From Hymenobacter nivis (lineage in GTDB: Bacteria > Bacteroidota > Bacteroidia > Cytophagales > Hymenobacteraceae), in the NCBI RefSeq assembly GCF_003149515.1, contig NZ_CP029145.1, forward strand, positions 1,674,001 to 1,738,000: 64,000 nt of DNA, written 5' to 3'. Below are positions 1-9,400 of the stretch, in pieces. The first letter of the stretch is position 1, and each line of letters begins with the position of its first letter. Below the pieces are notes generated by a model that had not been told where the DNA came from, ran no database searches, and saw nothing but the letters and a program-made list of their open reading frames with translations. The translations under genes and the position numbers were made by a program.

Positions 1-951
1 GAGGATGCGCAGCCCACCAAAGTGGTGGTGGTAGGACCGGAAATAGCCGAGCGGCGCAAAATGTACGAATTGCTCAGCCCCAAGGCCAATACGCTCGTGT
101 TCGTCGATACGGCCCATGCCAAGGCCTTCAACCAGCTGGCCGGCCACGTGGGGGGCGGCATTATGAGCGCCGAGCGGCCGGGGCCCTATTCGACGGTGTA
201 TGTGCTGACCACGGCTCCGGCCACGTCCACCTACCGCATCAGCGCCAGCACCGCAGTGCAACCCGTTACGCTGCGCAACCTTGTGGGGATGCTGCCCGGC
301 CGCAATCCGAAGCTGGCCAAGGAGTTCGTGGTCTTCTCGGGCCACTACGACCACCTCGGTATTCTCAAGGCCGTGGCTGGCGACTCCATCGCCAATGGGG
401 CCGACGACGACGCCAGCGGCACCACCGCCGTGGTAGCCCTGGCCGAATATTTTAAGCAGAAAAAAGACAACGCCCGGCCGCTCCTCTTCGTGGCGTTCGC
501 GGCCGAGGAAAAGGGCGGCTTCGGTTCCCAATATTTCTCGAAGCAGCTCGACCCGCAGCAGGTAGTGGCCATGTTCAACATCGAGATGATTGGCAAGGAA
601 GCCAAGTTTGGGCCCAAAACGGCGTTCATCACCGGCTACGACAAGTCGGATTTTGGCCCGCTTTTGCAGGAAAACCTGAAGGGTACCGAATTTAAGTTTG
701 AGCCCGACCCGTACCCCGCGCAAAACCTGTTTTACCGCTCCGATAACGCTACGCTGGCCCGCCTGGGCGTACCGGCCCACACCATCAGCACCGATCAGAT
801 TCCGACCGATAAGCTTTACCACAGCGTGGACGACGAAGTAAGCAGCCTGGACGTGAAAAACATGACAGCCGTGATTTCGGCTATTGCGCGCAGCGCCCGC
901 GGCATCGTGGCGGGCACGCAAACGCCTACCCGCGTGGCCCTCGAAAAGTAG
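1..951 (+). CDS. M28 family metallopeptidase (5' end outside window)
   Basis: The frame is open from base 1, so the start lies upstream and only about 316 C-terminal residues are seen. The motif SGHYDHLG (about residue 113) followed by GADDDASG (about 133), then AAEEKG (about 168) and FNIEMIG (about 190), gives the His, Asp, Glu-Glu and Glu/Asp ligands of the two-zinc M28 aminopeptidase fold; the last His is likely in LYHSVDDE near 278. M28 enzymes release N-terminal residues from peptides, and Bacteroidota members are usually exported to the periplasm. The signal peptide would be in the missing part. The last metal-ligand motif has Glu where many members have Asp, a common variant. The exact subfamily cannot be fixed without the N-terminus. 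Confidence 0.9.
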   Translation, partial: EDAQPTKVVVVGPEIAERRKMYELLSPKANTLVFVDTAHAKAFNQLAGHVGGGIMSAERPGPYSTVYVLTTAPATSTYRISASTAVQPVTLRNLVGMLPGRNPKLAKEFVVFSGHYDHLGILKAVAGDSIANGADDDASGTTAVVALAEYFKQKKDNARPLLFVAFAAEEKGGFGSQYFSKQLDPQQVVAMFNIEMIGKEAKFGPKTAFITGYDKSDFGPLLQENLKGTEFKFEPDPYPAQNLFYRSDNATLARLGVPAHTISTDQIPTDKLYHSVDDEVSSLDVKNMTAVISAIARSARGIVAGTQTPTRVALEK

Positions 952-1050
952 CCGCGGGGCCCCAACCGGCGCGGCGGGAACGGGCCAGGAGCCGGTTCGC
1001 GTTGCCGTGGTAGCTTTAGGCCCTTTCCATCAATTTATTATCCCTGCGTG

Positions 1051-1746
1051 ATGAAACAGTTGACGTTACTGCTGCCCTTGCTGGGCTTGCCGCTGCTGGG
1101 CGCCGCCCAAACCGACGACCAGACCCGCTACATGACCAACGTGTTCAACAGCGGCTTCAGCCCCGTGGCCCGCTCGGGCTTCGAAGTGCAGGGCAGCCCG
1201 CTGCTGCTGGCCACCTGGACGCCGGCCGAGTTACTGCTGCCCGGCAACGCCAAGCCGGTGTCGGCCCCGGTGAAGTACGACGTAGTGCGGCAGGAGCTGC
1301 GGGTGCTGCGCCCCGCCGGCGATTCGGTGGCGGTGTCGGCTGCGCAAGTGAAGTCGTTCACGCTGGCGGGCGGCGGCGCGCTCCGGCACTTTGTGCCCTT
1401 CAGTGGCCCCGGGGCCCCCAACGGTTTTGCCGAAGTGCTGAGCCCGGGCACTAACCTGCAGCTACTAAAGTATTGGGACAAAGTGATAGAAAAATCGTCC
1501 GGTGGCGGTGGTTACGCCAGCACCACCGTGGTGAGCACTTACGCCGACCACACCCGCTACTACTTGCTGGCCCCCAACGGCCGCTTGGCCGAGGTGCGCC
1601 CCAAACGGGCCAGCCTGCAAGAGGCCCTGGCCGCCTACCCCGCCGCCCAGCAGGCCCTGAAAGCCCGCAAGGGCAATATTAATTCTGAAGCCGAACTGCG
1701 CGACGCCGTCACCGCCCTCGACCCCACGGTGGCGAAGGCGCCGTAG
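1051..1746 (+). CDS. hypothetical secreted protein
   Basis: A 231-residue protein with a clear signal peptide: a Lys at position 2, a Leu-rich core and an Ala-Ala-Gln cleavage region near residue 20. A GTG directly upstream (1048) is in frame, but the ATG at 1051 gives the normal signal-peptide start. The mature part has no motif I recognise. It contains a Tyr/Gly-rich middle (SSGGGGYAST near residue 152) and an Ala/Lys/Glu-rich helical tail, probably a soluble periplasmic protein. It follows the M28 peptidase by about 100 bases in the same direction and could be co-transcribed. No function is offered. Confidence 0.7.
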   Translation: MKQLTLLLPLLGLPLLGAAQTDDQTRYMTNVFNSGFSPVARSGFEVQGSPLLLATWTPAELLLPGNAKPVSAPVKYDVVRQELRVLRPAGDSVAVSAAQVKSFTLAGGGALRHFVPFSGPGAPNGFAEVLSPGTNLQLLKYWDKVIEKSSGGGGYASTTVVSTYADHTRYYLLAPNGRLAEVRPKRASLQEALAAYPAAQQALKARKGNINSEAELRDAVTALDPTVAKAP

Positions 1747-1921
1747 GGCCCCGGGCCTGAAAAAGTGCTCCCCGGCTTCCCAAGTCGTTGGGGCGTAGGG
1801 GCTGTGGTGGGCCCGGTTTGGTGTGACCATCGGGCTCTAGGCAAGGCTATGCATCCTTGACTGCTGATTCGTGTTTTTGAGGGGCGCTGCCGATGGCGGG
1901 CGTTCATCATTACCACGGCTT

Positions 1922-3004
1922 ATGTTGATTCTTTTCCTTCCAAAGCCCCTGCGCTTGCTGGCGCTGCTCCTGCTATTGCTACCGTTGGCGCGTCCGGCGC
2001 GGGCCGACGCCGATGCCGACCTCGCGGCGAAGCTGGGGTTTAAATTGCTTCGCCTTACCCAACGGGGCGAAACCACGTCGTTTCTGGTAGCCGGCACGCC
2101 CGCGCAGCTGTGCCAGCGCAAACCCGTGGTGGTGCTATGCCAGGGTTCCGAAGTGCGGCCGTTGTTCGCCGTGGACGACAAAGGGCCTTTTTTTATTGGC
2201 TGGCCGCAGGACCTGAAACCTTACCAAGACCGCTACCATTTCGTTATCATCAATAAACCGGGATTGCCTTTGGTGGCTCCCGTGGCTGCCCTCACAGCGT
2301 CAATGGATTACATGGATCCCGTAACTGGCCACGTGCCGCTCATTCTACGGGAGCACGATACCCCCCAGCAATACGCCGCCACTGCCGAGGCCGTGCTGCG
2401 TTACCTGCGCCGGCAGCCGTGGGTGGACCCCCAAAACACGGCCGTGGTAGGCGTTTCGCAGGGCTACCACACGGCGGTGTGGCTGGCAAAAATTGACCGT
2501 CACATTACCCATGCGGCCTTGCTCTCCTCAAATCCTTATAGCCGCCTACACCAATACGTGAGCGACGCTCGGGCCGAACAGTATCGTGGCACCCTCGCCC
2601 CGGCCCGGGCCCAAAGCCAGATTGACTCGCTCTATTTAGAGTACCATGCCCTTATGTTGGGCACCGAAACTGCCGCGCAGCCGTGGGTTGGCGAACACTG
2701 GCGCAACTGGATATCGGTGACTAAGTACGCTGCCATCGACAACATGCTTCAGTTGCGCATTCCGCTATTCGTCGGCTACGGTACCGCTGATGTAGGTTCG
2801 GCCTTGAATGATATGCTGCCGTTTGAGTTTGACCGGCGTGGTAAAACTAATTTAACACTGCACGCATACCCCGGCCTTGATCATCATTTTGCTATTCCAA
2901 CGCCCGATAAGAATGGTAAACCGTCAGAACCTGAATGGCACGACGACGACGTTTTCAAAGATGTGATGGCATGGATGGAAGCACCAGTTCGCTCGGCACG
3001 CTAA
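1922..3004 (+). CDS. exported alpha/beta hydrolase
   Basis: A 360-residue protein. I place the start at the ATG at 1922 because it opens directly into a signal peptide (long Leu run, Ala-Arg-Ala-Asp cleavage region); the frame also opens at a GTG at 1871, which would add an unlikely 17-residue leader. The nucleophile elbow GVSQG lies near residue 178 after the strand NTAVV, and a C-terminal LDHHFAIP supplies the His; the acid is probably the Asp in GTADVGS. The spacing fits an S9/DLH-like alpha/beta hydrolase (esterase or peptidase). The last 500 bases are less GC-rich than the neighbours (for example AATTTAACACTG), which may hint at a different history. The substrate is unknown. Confidence 0.75.
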   Translation: MLILFLPKPLRLLALLLLLLPLARPARADADADLAAKLGFKLLRLTQRGETTSFLVAGTPAQLCQRKPVVVLCQGSEVRPLFAVDDKGPFFIGWPQDLKPYQDRYHFVIINKPGLPLVAPVAALTASMDYMDPVTGHVPLILREHDTPQQYAATAEAVLRYLRRQPWVDPQNTAVVGVSQGYHTAVWLAKIDRHITHAALLSSNPYSRLHQYVSDARAEQYRGTLAPARAQSQIDSLYLEYHALMLGTETAAQPWVGEHWRNWISVTKYAAIDNMLQLRIPLFVGYGTADVGSALNDMLPFEFDRRGKTNLTLHAYPGLDHHFAIPTPDKNGKPSEPEWHDDDVFKDVMAWMEAPVRSAR

Positions 3005-3030
3005 TTTCTTCGCCAGGGGTGAAATAAACG

Positions 3031-3861
3031 CTACCGGCCCAAGCGTAGGGCCAGCCCCGCCCCGGCGGTGGCGGTGCCCGCGGCGGGGCCTCCCAGCACG
3101 CGGCCAGTGTGCACGTCGAGGCGCAGCAGGGGCTGGGGGCGCCAGTAGAGGCCGGCCGTAGCGCCGGTGTTCCAGGCGGCGCGGCCGGCGGTGTAGGCTT
3201 CCACAAAAAAGCCGGCGCGGTTGCCCAGCGGGCCGTTTAGGGCTAGCGTGCCCAGGAACTGGCCGGCCTCCACGTCGGCCAGGGTGAGGCCCTGCTGTCC
3301 AAAGCCCAGGTTGGCTTCCAGGCCGAAACGCTGGCCGAGCTGCTCGCTTACCAGCAGGCGGGCGGCTGGGGCCCAGTGGGCTTGCTTCAGCGCCGGGGCC
3401 CCGGTGCCGGGCACGGCAGTTTCGGCCAGCAGGGCCACCTGGGTGCGGGTGTCGTAGTTGGGCGAGAGCATTAGCTTGGTGCCCACCACCAGCGGGGCCC
3501 AGCCGCCACGGGCCGGAGCCAGGGGCGCGTCGGTGATGGCCGGGTCCCCGGGCGCCAGGCTCTGGTAGGGCTGGCTCACGCGCAACTCCATGCCGTTGAA
3601 AAAGCCGATACGCAGTGTGGGCGCCACCAGCCAGCCAGCGGCCCCGGCGCGGGGTAGCTGGCGCAAGGCCCCGGCTTCAAGCTGGAACTGGCCGGCGCGC
3701 AGCACCTGGGCCGTAATGGTTTGGCCGGGCCGGTCGGCGCGCAGGTTGCGCACAAAGGGCGCGTCCTGATTGGGGTTGTTTTCTTCCGGCGTGTTTTGGG
3801 CCAGGGCGGGGGCGGCGCTGCCCAGCAGGGCAGCCGCGGCCCACAGAGTGGTCGTGCGCAT
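3031..3861 (-). CDS. outer-membrane transporter-like protein (phenol MetA-deg type)
   Basis: The start was chosen at the ATG at 3861 because it opens a signal peptide (MRTTTLWAAAALLGSAAPALA); the longer frame to 3939 only adds low-complexity sequence. The mature 276-residue protein begins with a short Asn/Asp-rich stretch and RADRPGQT, then alternating amphipathic strands (LRIGFFNGMELRVSQPYQ, LEANLGFGQQ, GFFVEAYTAGR) as in the Bacteroidota transporter family annotated under the meta-pathway phenol degradation domain. Such proteins form small outer-membrane barrels. The C-terminus ends in an amphipathic strand finishing in Leu-Gly-Arg. It is convergent with the alpha/beta hydrolase and divergent from the esterase at 3961. 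The transported compound cannot be told. Confidence 0.7.
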   Translation of the reverse strand: MRTTTLWAAAALLGSAAPALAQNTPEENNPNQDAPFVRNLRADRPGQTITAQVLRAGQFQLEAGALRQLPRAGAAGWLVAPTLRIGFFNGMELRVSQPYQSLAPGDPAITDAPLAPARGGWAPLVVGTKLMLSPNYDTRTQVALLAETAVPGTGAPALKQAHWAPAARLLVSEQLGQRFGLEANLGFGQQGLTLADVEAGQFLGTLALNGPLGNRAGFFVEAYTAGRAAWNTGATAGLYWRPQPLLRLDVHTGRVLGGPAAGTATAGAGLALRLGR

Positions 3862-3960
3862 GGGCTGGTTAAGCCCGCCGGGGCCCCAAATGGTTCCGGG
3901 GCGGCAACCCGGCCCGGGCCCGCTACGTAGCCGCCCCAACCTTTCGCCTGTTCTGTTAAC

Positions 3961-4887
3961 ATGAAACTCAAATCCTGGCTGCCTGCCCTTTTCCTCATGA
4001 GCTTACCCCTGGCCTCGCTGCTAGCCCAGCCGGTGCTGCCGCTCTATACCGGCAACATTCCCAACTCTATTCCGAGCAGCGCGCAGGAACAATCGACCAC
4101 CGACGCCAATGGTAGCGTGCACGTTTCCAACGTGGTGCAGCCTTCGCTGACGGTGTACGTGCCGCCGGCGGGCACGGCCAACGGCACATCTATCATCGTG
4201 TGCCCCGGCGGCGGCTACGGCTTTCTGTCGATGACCAACGAGGGCACCGAAATTGCCCAGCGCTTTACCGGAATGGGCATCACGGTGTTCATCCTGAAGT
4301 ACCGCTTGCCCAACGATGCGCTTCAGCCCGACAAAAGCATCGCCCCGCTAATGGACGCCCAGCAGGCCTTGCGCCTGGTGCGCGAAGTGGCTCCTAAGTA
4401 CAACCTCAACCCCGAGCGCATTGGCCTGATGGGCTTCTCGGCCGGCGGCCACTTGGCGGCCACGGCCGGCACTCAGTTTGCCCGGCCAGTGGGCCCCAAG
4501 CCCGGCCCAGCCTCGGTGCGGCCGGCGTTTTTGATGCTGATTTACCCGGTTATTAGCTTCAGCGACAGCCTGGCCAATGGCGGCTCGCGTACCAACCTGC
4601 TAGGCCAGAACCCGGCGGCGGCGCAGCTGGTGCAATACTCGGCCGACCGCCAGGTGACGGCCCAGACGCCCCCCACGTTCCTCGTGCACGCCCAGGACGA
4701 CAACGGGGTGAAAGTGCAAAATAGCCTGGCGTTTTACGAGGCCTGCGTGCACCACGGCGTGCCCGCCGAAATGCACCTGTTTGCCAAGGGCGGCCACGGC
4801 TTTGGTCTGCACAACGCTACCACTACCGACGACTGGTCGGAGCGCCTGCGCGAGTGGCTGGCCGCCAACGGCTGGCTGACCCGCTAA
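3961..4887 (+). CDS. secreted alpha/beta hydrolase, acetyl-xylan esterase-like
   Basis: A 308-residue protein with a signal peptide (MKLKSWLPALFLMSLPLASL) starting directly at the ATG. The oxyanion-hole motif CPGGGYGFLS is near residue 82, the nucleophile GFSAGG near 160, the acid in HAQDDNGV near 243, and the catalytic His in GGHGFGLH near 276. This order is typical of BD-FAE/COG0657 esterases that de-acetylate or de-feruloylate plant polysaccharides in the periplasm. The gene stands alone between a divergent outer-membrane protein and a co-directional lipoprotein 83 bases downstream. The family call is firm; the natural ester is inferred. Confidence 0.88.
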   Translation: MKLKSWLPALFLMSLPLASLLAQPVLPLYTGNIPNSIPSSAQEQSTTDANGSVHVSNVVQPSLTVYVPPAGTANGTSIIVCPGGGYGFLSMTNEGTEIAQRFTGMGITVFILKYRLPNDALQPDKSIAPLMDAQQALRLVREVAPKYNLNPERIGLMGFSAGGHLAATAGTQFARPVGPKPGPASVRPAFLMLIYPVISFSDSLANGGSRTNLLGQNPAAAQLVQYSADRQVTAQTPPTFLVHAQDDNGVKVQNSLAFYEACVHHGVPAEMHLFAKGGHGFGLHNATTTDDWSERLREWLAANGWLTR

Positions 4888-4970
4888 GCGCGGCCGCCCC
4901 CGCGGCAAAATTTTGGCCTGAAACGGCGGTTCATCTGTTTTCTTTGCAGAGCTTTCTGCCGCCCGTGCTC

Positions 4971-6128
4971 ATGCGTCTACATTTTTACGCGATTATCAGC
5001 GGCCTGGGGCTGGCCGGCTGCGAGCAGCACCTGTACCATAAAGAGGAAAGCCGCCCGCTGGCGGTGCCCACCGTTGTGGTGGCAGCCCCTACGGCCCCGG
5101 TACCGCCGGCGCCCGCCCCGCCGGCAGTACCCGGCAGCGCCTTCAGCGTTAACGGTAAAGTACACTACCTGGTGGCGCAGGCCCGGACCGATTCGGCGCA
5201 CTCGCTGACGGCGCTGGCGTATTTTTCCGACGACGACCGGGCCCGGCAGCGCCTGACGAAGGTGCGGGGCTACGACGGGCGCTTCACCTTCACGCTGCGC
5301 GACGCGGCCGGGGCCCCCGTGTTTCGGCGCGAGCTGCGCAAGGCCGATTTTGCCAAGATGGGCGCGCCCGACGTGGTGGTGGAAAGCGCCGTGAATAAGC
5401 CTGTATTTCTGGGTTATTCGGCGGCGCTGCGGGCCCTGGTGTTCACCGTCGATTTTGGGGCCCCCAACAGCGACGTGGGCTTCCAGGTGGTGCTGCTGCT
5501 CGACCTGGGCGGCCAGGTGCTGCGTCTGAGCGAAGGCCGCGCCCTGAGCGGGGGGGCCGACTGCGACCCCGCCCTGGCTAGCAACGGCCGTGCCGTGCTC
5601 ACGGCCACCGAAGTCATTCGCCCAGGCCTGCCGCCCTTGCGCCTGGCCCGCCCCGGGGCCGACCTGGCCGGCGCCTTTTTCCTGACTGATACTACTGTGC
5701 TGGCCGTGTACGACCCGGGCAAAAACCGCCCTGTGCGCCTGCCCGATGGCCTCGTGAACTACGAGCGCCGCGCCACGCCCCGGCAGCTGCAAATGCCCAA
5801 CGCCTTCGTGCTGCGCGTGCGCAACGGACAGGCCATCAGTAGCTTCCACTACCATGGCTACTACGAAGGCATGGGCTACAGCGTGCCCCATTTCAACCTG
5901 TCCGCCGCCCACACCAGCTACCTGCTCGACGAGAAGCGCGGCCTGTACCTGGTGCCGATGGCCCCTGGGGCCCCCACCGTTCTGAAGTTCGCCGAAATGC
6001 CCCGGTTCGTGCCCCCGCAAATAGCCCAGGAAGTGCGGTTTGAAATGCAGGGCGAAGATGCCCAATTCGCCTTCTACGCCGACACGCTCAATCCGCACCG
6101 CGTGCGCTACCAGCGCCTGCAAGACTAA
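4971..6128 (+). CDS. hypothetical lipoprotein
   Basis: The open frame begins at 4854, but the ATG at 4971 gives a lipoprotein signal with lipobox Leu-Ala-Gly-Cys at residues 14-17. The mature protein of about 369 residues starts with a Pro/Ala-rich linker (about residues 35-60) and then a beta-rich domain with repeated Val/Phe/Leu strands (YLVAQART, YDGRFTFTLRD, ALVFTVDFG). A Tyr/His-rich patch (FHYHGYYEGMGYS) is near residue 300. No catalytic motif is visible. A long antisense frame on the other strand is a high-GC shadow. It is probably an outer-membrane or periplasmic lipoprotein of unknown role. Confidence 0.72.
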   Translation: MRLHFYAIISGLGLAGCEQHLYHKEESRPLAVPTVVVAAPTAPVPPAPAPPAVPGSAFSVNGKVHYLVAQARTDSAHSLTALAYFSDDDRARQRLTKVRGYDGRFTFTLRDAAGAPVFRRELRKADFAKMGAPDVVVESAVNKPVFLGYSAALRALVFTVDFGAPNSDVGFQVVLLLDLGGQVLRLSEGRALSGGADCDPALASNGRAVLTATEVIRPGLPPLRLARPGADLAGAFFLTDTTVLAVYDPGKNRPVRLPDGLVNYERRATPRQLQMPNAFVLRVRNGQAISSFHYHGYYEGMGYSVPHFNLSAAHTSYLLDEKRGLYLVPMAPGAPTVLKFAEMPRFVPPQIAQEVRFEMQGEDAQFAFYADTLNPHRVRYQRLQD

Positions 6129-6218
6129 AGAAGGTTGTTTAGGGTTTGATTTCTACGCCAGACGAGCATGGCATTATTAATTTATAAAGCCGTTTAGAAA
6201 GTTATCGAAAATAAATAG

Positions 6219-6364
6219 GGTGGTGGTCTACAACAGGGTGGTCCGGTGAATTGCCCGAAGGGCTTCGTCGGGCCACTCTTGCTAAAAAACAGTGCATCTG
6301 GGTATCGTAAGAGTGGCCCGCCGACGGAAGAAGTCGTCGGGCCGCCCCGCTTTAGACCACTGCC
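6219..6364. mobile_element. MITE-like fold-back element with IS1-type ends (copy 1)
   Basis: A 146-bp non-coding element. The left end reads GGTGGTGGTCTACAAC and the right end, reverse-complemented, GGCAGTGGTCTAAAGC. Internal arms GGGCCACTCTT and AAGAGTGGCCC are also complementary, so most of the element can fold. It aligns along nearly its whole length with the element at 54306-54452, and the ends match the termini of the IS1-type element at 53520-54297. Flanking 8-mers do not match here, so this is an older or rearranged insertion. It fills most of the gene-free stretch between the lipoprotein and the RecB-like gene. Confidence 0.75.
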
Positions 6365-6441
6365 CGCAGCCGAAGCATAACGTTCAACAGGCTTCCCGAA
6401 CAGCCCCTACAACCACCCGAAAACAACGTTAATCCGGGACC

Positions 6442-9400
6442 CTAAACCGTCACGATTTCCTCGGTTCGGAAGTAATAAATGAGGCCGCGCACCTGCTTGT
6501 AGCCCAGCTGCTCGAACAGCGTGGCGTAGTTGCGCAGGGCCTGGCGGTGGGCGTGCTGCGGCGGCGGCAGCCGGAAATCGAGCAGCGTTACGCGGCGGCC
6601 TGCACGGTCCAGCACCACACGGTCGGGCCGGTAGGGGCGCACCTGCACGCCGCCAAGCAGGATTTCGCGCTCCGTTTCCACGCTCAGGTGCTCGGCGAAG
6701 TAGGGGGCCAGGCGTGGGTCGGCCACGATGCGGCCCAAGCGGGCGGCCAGCTCGTCGCGCTCCTTGGCGCTGATGATGCCCTCGGCCACGAGCTGCCCTG
6801 CTACGCGGGGCACGTCGGCCGCGGCGATGAGACGGCGCAGGCCGTAGTGCAGCTTGCGGTTCCATTCACTCAGGCGCTGCTGCTCGTCAAAATCGAACAC
6901 CGTGGTGGCGTGGTGGCGCAGTTGCAGGCGCTCCTCCCAGGGTGCGGCCCCCAGGTTGGTGAGGGCGTAGGTACGGGCGGCCGGCGCGCCCCCCCCGGGT
7001 AGAAGCGCCGCCGCGCTGCCTTGGGATAACACAAACGCCACCTGCTCGTCCTGCCACTCGCCCCGGCCCTGCAAGTAGCCGTGCAGCAGGTCGGCCACGG
7101 TGCGGGCCGCGGCCAGCGGGGCCCCCAACTCCTCCGTTTCCGGCGCGGCTTTGGTGGCTTTCTTGGCCTCGGGGCGCTTGCTGAGCACGTACAGCCGGTG
7201 GCGGGGTCGGGTGAAGGCAACGTACAGCGTGTTCAGCCCTTCGAGGAAGGTTTTTTCGCGCTCCTCGGCGTACTGGGGGCCCAGGGCGGTTTGCTGTAAG
7301 GTAGCGTTCAGGCCCACCACGGCCACTTCGGGCAGGCCGGGCAGCGGCTTTTCGTCGGCAGCCAGATGGCCCCAGAGCAGCGTGTTGCGGTGTGGCTCCA
7401 GGCTCCAGTCGGCAAAGGGCACGATGACTACGCTGTAGGCCAAGCCCTTGGCCTTGTGCACGGTGGTGATGGTGATGGCCGCCCGCCCGCCCGGCGCGTT
7501 GATGCTCACGCGGCCCTTACGCCCTTCCCAGTCGGCTAGGAAGTTGCCCAGGTTGTTGCCATGGCGCAGGCTGAATTCCAGCGTCAGGTCGAGGAAGCGG
7601 AACAGGTAGTCGCTCTCGCCGTTGCGCCCCAGCAGACCAAAGAGGTCGATGAGCCGCTCGGCCAGCTCATACAAGCCCAGGTTGCCAGTTTCTTCCTCCT
7701 GCACATCGTAGCCCAGGGCCCTAAGCTCGTCGAAAAACGGCTGCACGTGCTTCGCGTTGGCCACGTCGGCCAAGTGGCGCACGCGGGCCGGCGTGGGCGG
7801 CTCCTGCCGCACCACCTTGTCGATGAGCAGCAGGGCTTCGGCCCGGGCCAGGGTATCGGCCGGCTGGTGCAGTACCCGGAAAATACTAATCAGCAAGTTC
7901 ACCACTTCCGCAAATTCCAGCGCCAGCGAGTCGGCCGAAATGATGGCGTAACCCCGCTCTTTCAGGAACTTGGCCATGATTTTGCTGGCCTGCCGCGTGC
8001 GGCAAAGCACCGCCACGTCGGCCAGCGCGTAGCCGTCGGCCAGGGTCTGCTCTACAAGGGCCAGGGCCAGGTAGCAGGTGCTTTCCTCGTAGGTGAGCGT
8101 GGCGGCGGTGGCGTAGCCGGGTAGCGCCGCGCCGGTGTGGGCCCCCGCCGCGGCGTCGTACAGCTGGGCGGGCGCGTCCTTTTGGGTAAATAATAATTCG
8201 ACGTGCCCCGGCTGGCCGCTAGGGGCCCCGGCGGGCACCTGCTGCCCAAAGTGCGCGTCGTAAATGCTCTGCACCAGCGGTAAGTCGGCGTGGCGCGCGC
8301 TTACCGCGGCGAAAAAGGAATTATTAAACTCGATGATTTCGCGGGCCGAGCGGTAATTAATTTGCAGGGCCTCAGCTTTTAGCGCGGGCTCCACGGTTTC
8401 GTAGCGCAGGCGCAGCAGCTCGCGCATTTCGGGTTCGCGGGCGCGGTCGGCCAGGGGCCCCGTGTTGCCCTGGTGCAGGCGCAAAATCTGCTCCATCTCG
8501 CCGCCGCGCCAGCGGTAAATGGATTGCTTAGCATCGCCCACCGCCAGGCTGTCGAAGCCGTTGGCCAGCGTATTTTCTACCAGCGGCAGCAGGTTGTTCC
8601 ACTGCAAAACCGACGTGTCCTGAAACTCGTCAATTAATAAATGCTCGTATTTTTCGCCCAGTCGCTCGTACAAAAACGGTACCGGCTCAGTAAGCACAAT
8701 GGCGGCAATTCGGCGGTTGAATTCCGAGATTAATACCACGTTCCGCTCGCGGCTAATTTGCTCCACCAATTTATTTAATTCACTCAGTAGCGAGGCGTGA
8801 AATAAATACGGCTGCATGGCCGTGAGCAAAATATAATTCGGTAAATAATTGGCCCGCAGCGTATCAAGCACCGCAACTAATTGGCGCAATGGCTCCTTCA
8901 CGGCGTCGACACGGGCGCGGTCGGCGGCGGTTTTTATTTTGCCGCTGTACCACTTGTCCTCCGCCAGAGTGGCCTGCACGTAGCTGTTGGGCCCTGCGCC
9001 GGCGGCCAGGAGTTCGGTGCCCTTCTGCACATAGCCAAAAATGCCGCGCTTGCCCTGGTAAAAGTCGCCCTCCAGGGCCCCGGCTTCGTCCAGCACTGCC
9101 ACGGCGGCCTCCTGGGCCTGGACAAACGCGGCTTCGATTTCGAGCCGCCGGGCCCGCAATTCCTTGTCAATGCGCCGAAAATCAGCCAAATCTAGCTTGC
9201 CCAGCTCCGTCACGGCCTCCTGCACGGTTTCGTTAAACAGGGCGCGGCCGAAGGTGGCCAGCTCCTCGGGCAGGCGGCTCCAACTCTTGCCCTCGTCGGC
9301 GCGGCCCAGCGCATAGTCGGCCAGCGTGGCCGAGAGCAGCCGGGTGTCGGCGTTGCGGTTCACCTTGTCGAGCAGGGCGGCTACGGCACTTTGCAGCACG

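Noticed and set aside
4977..6122. 381-codon minus-strand frame opposite the lipoprotein gene.
   Set aside because: The plus-strand frame has a lipobox start and normal codon pattern; the minus frame is His/Gly/Ala-rich without any motif.
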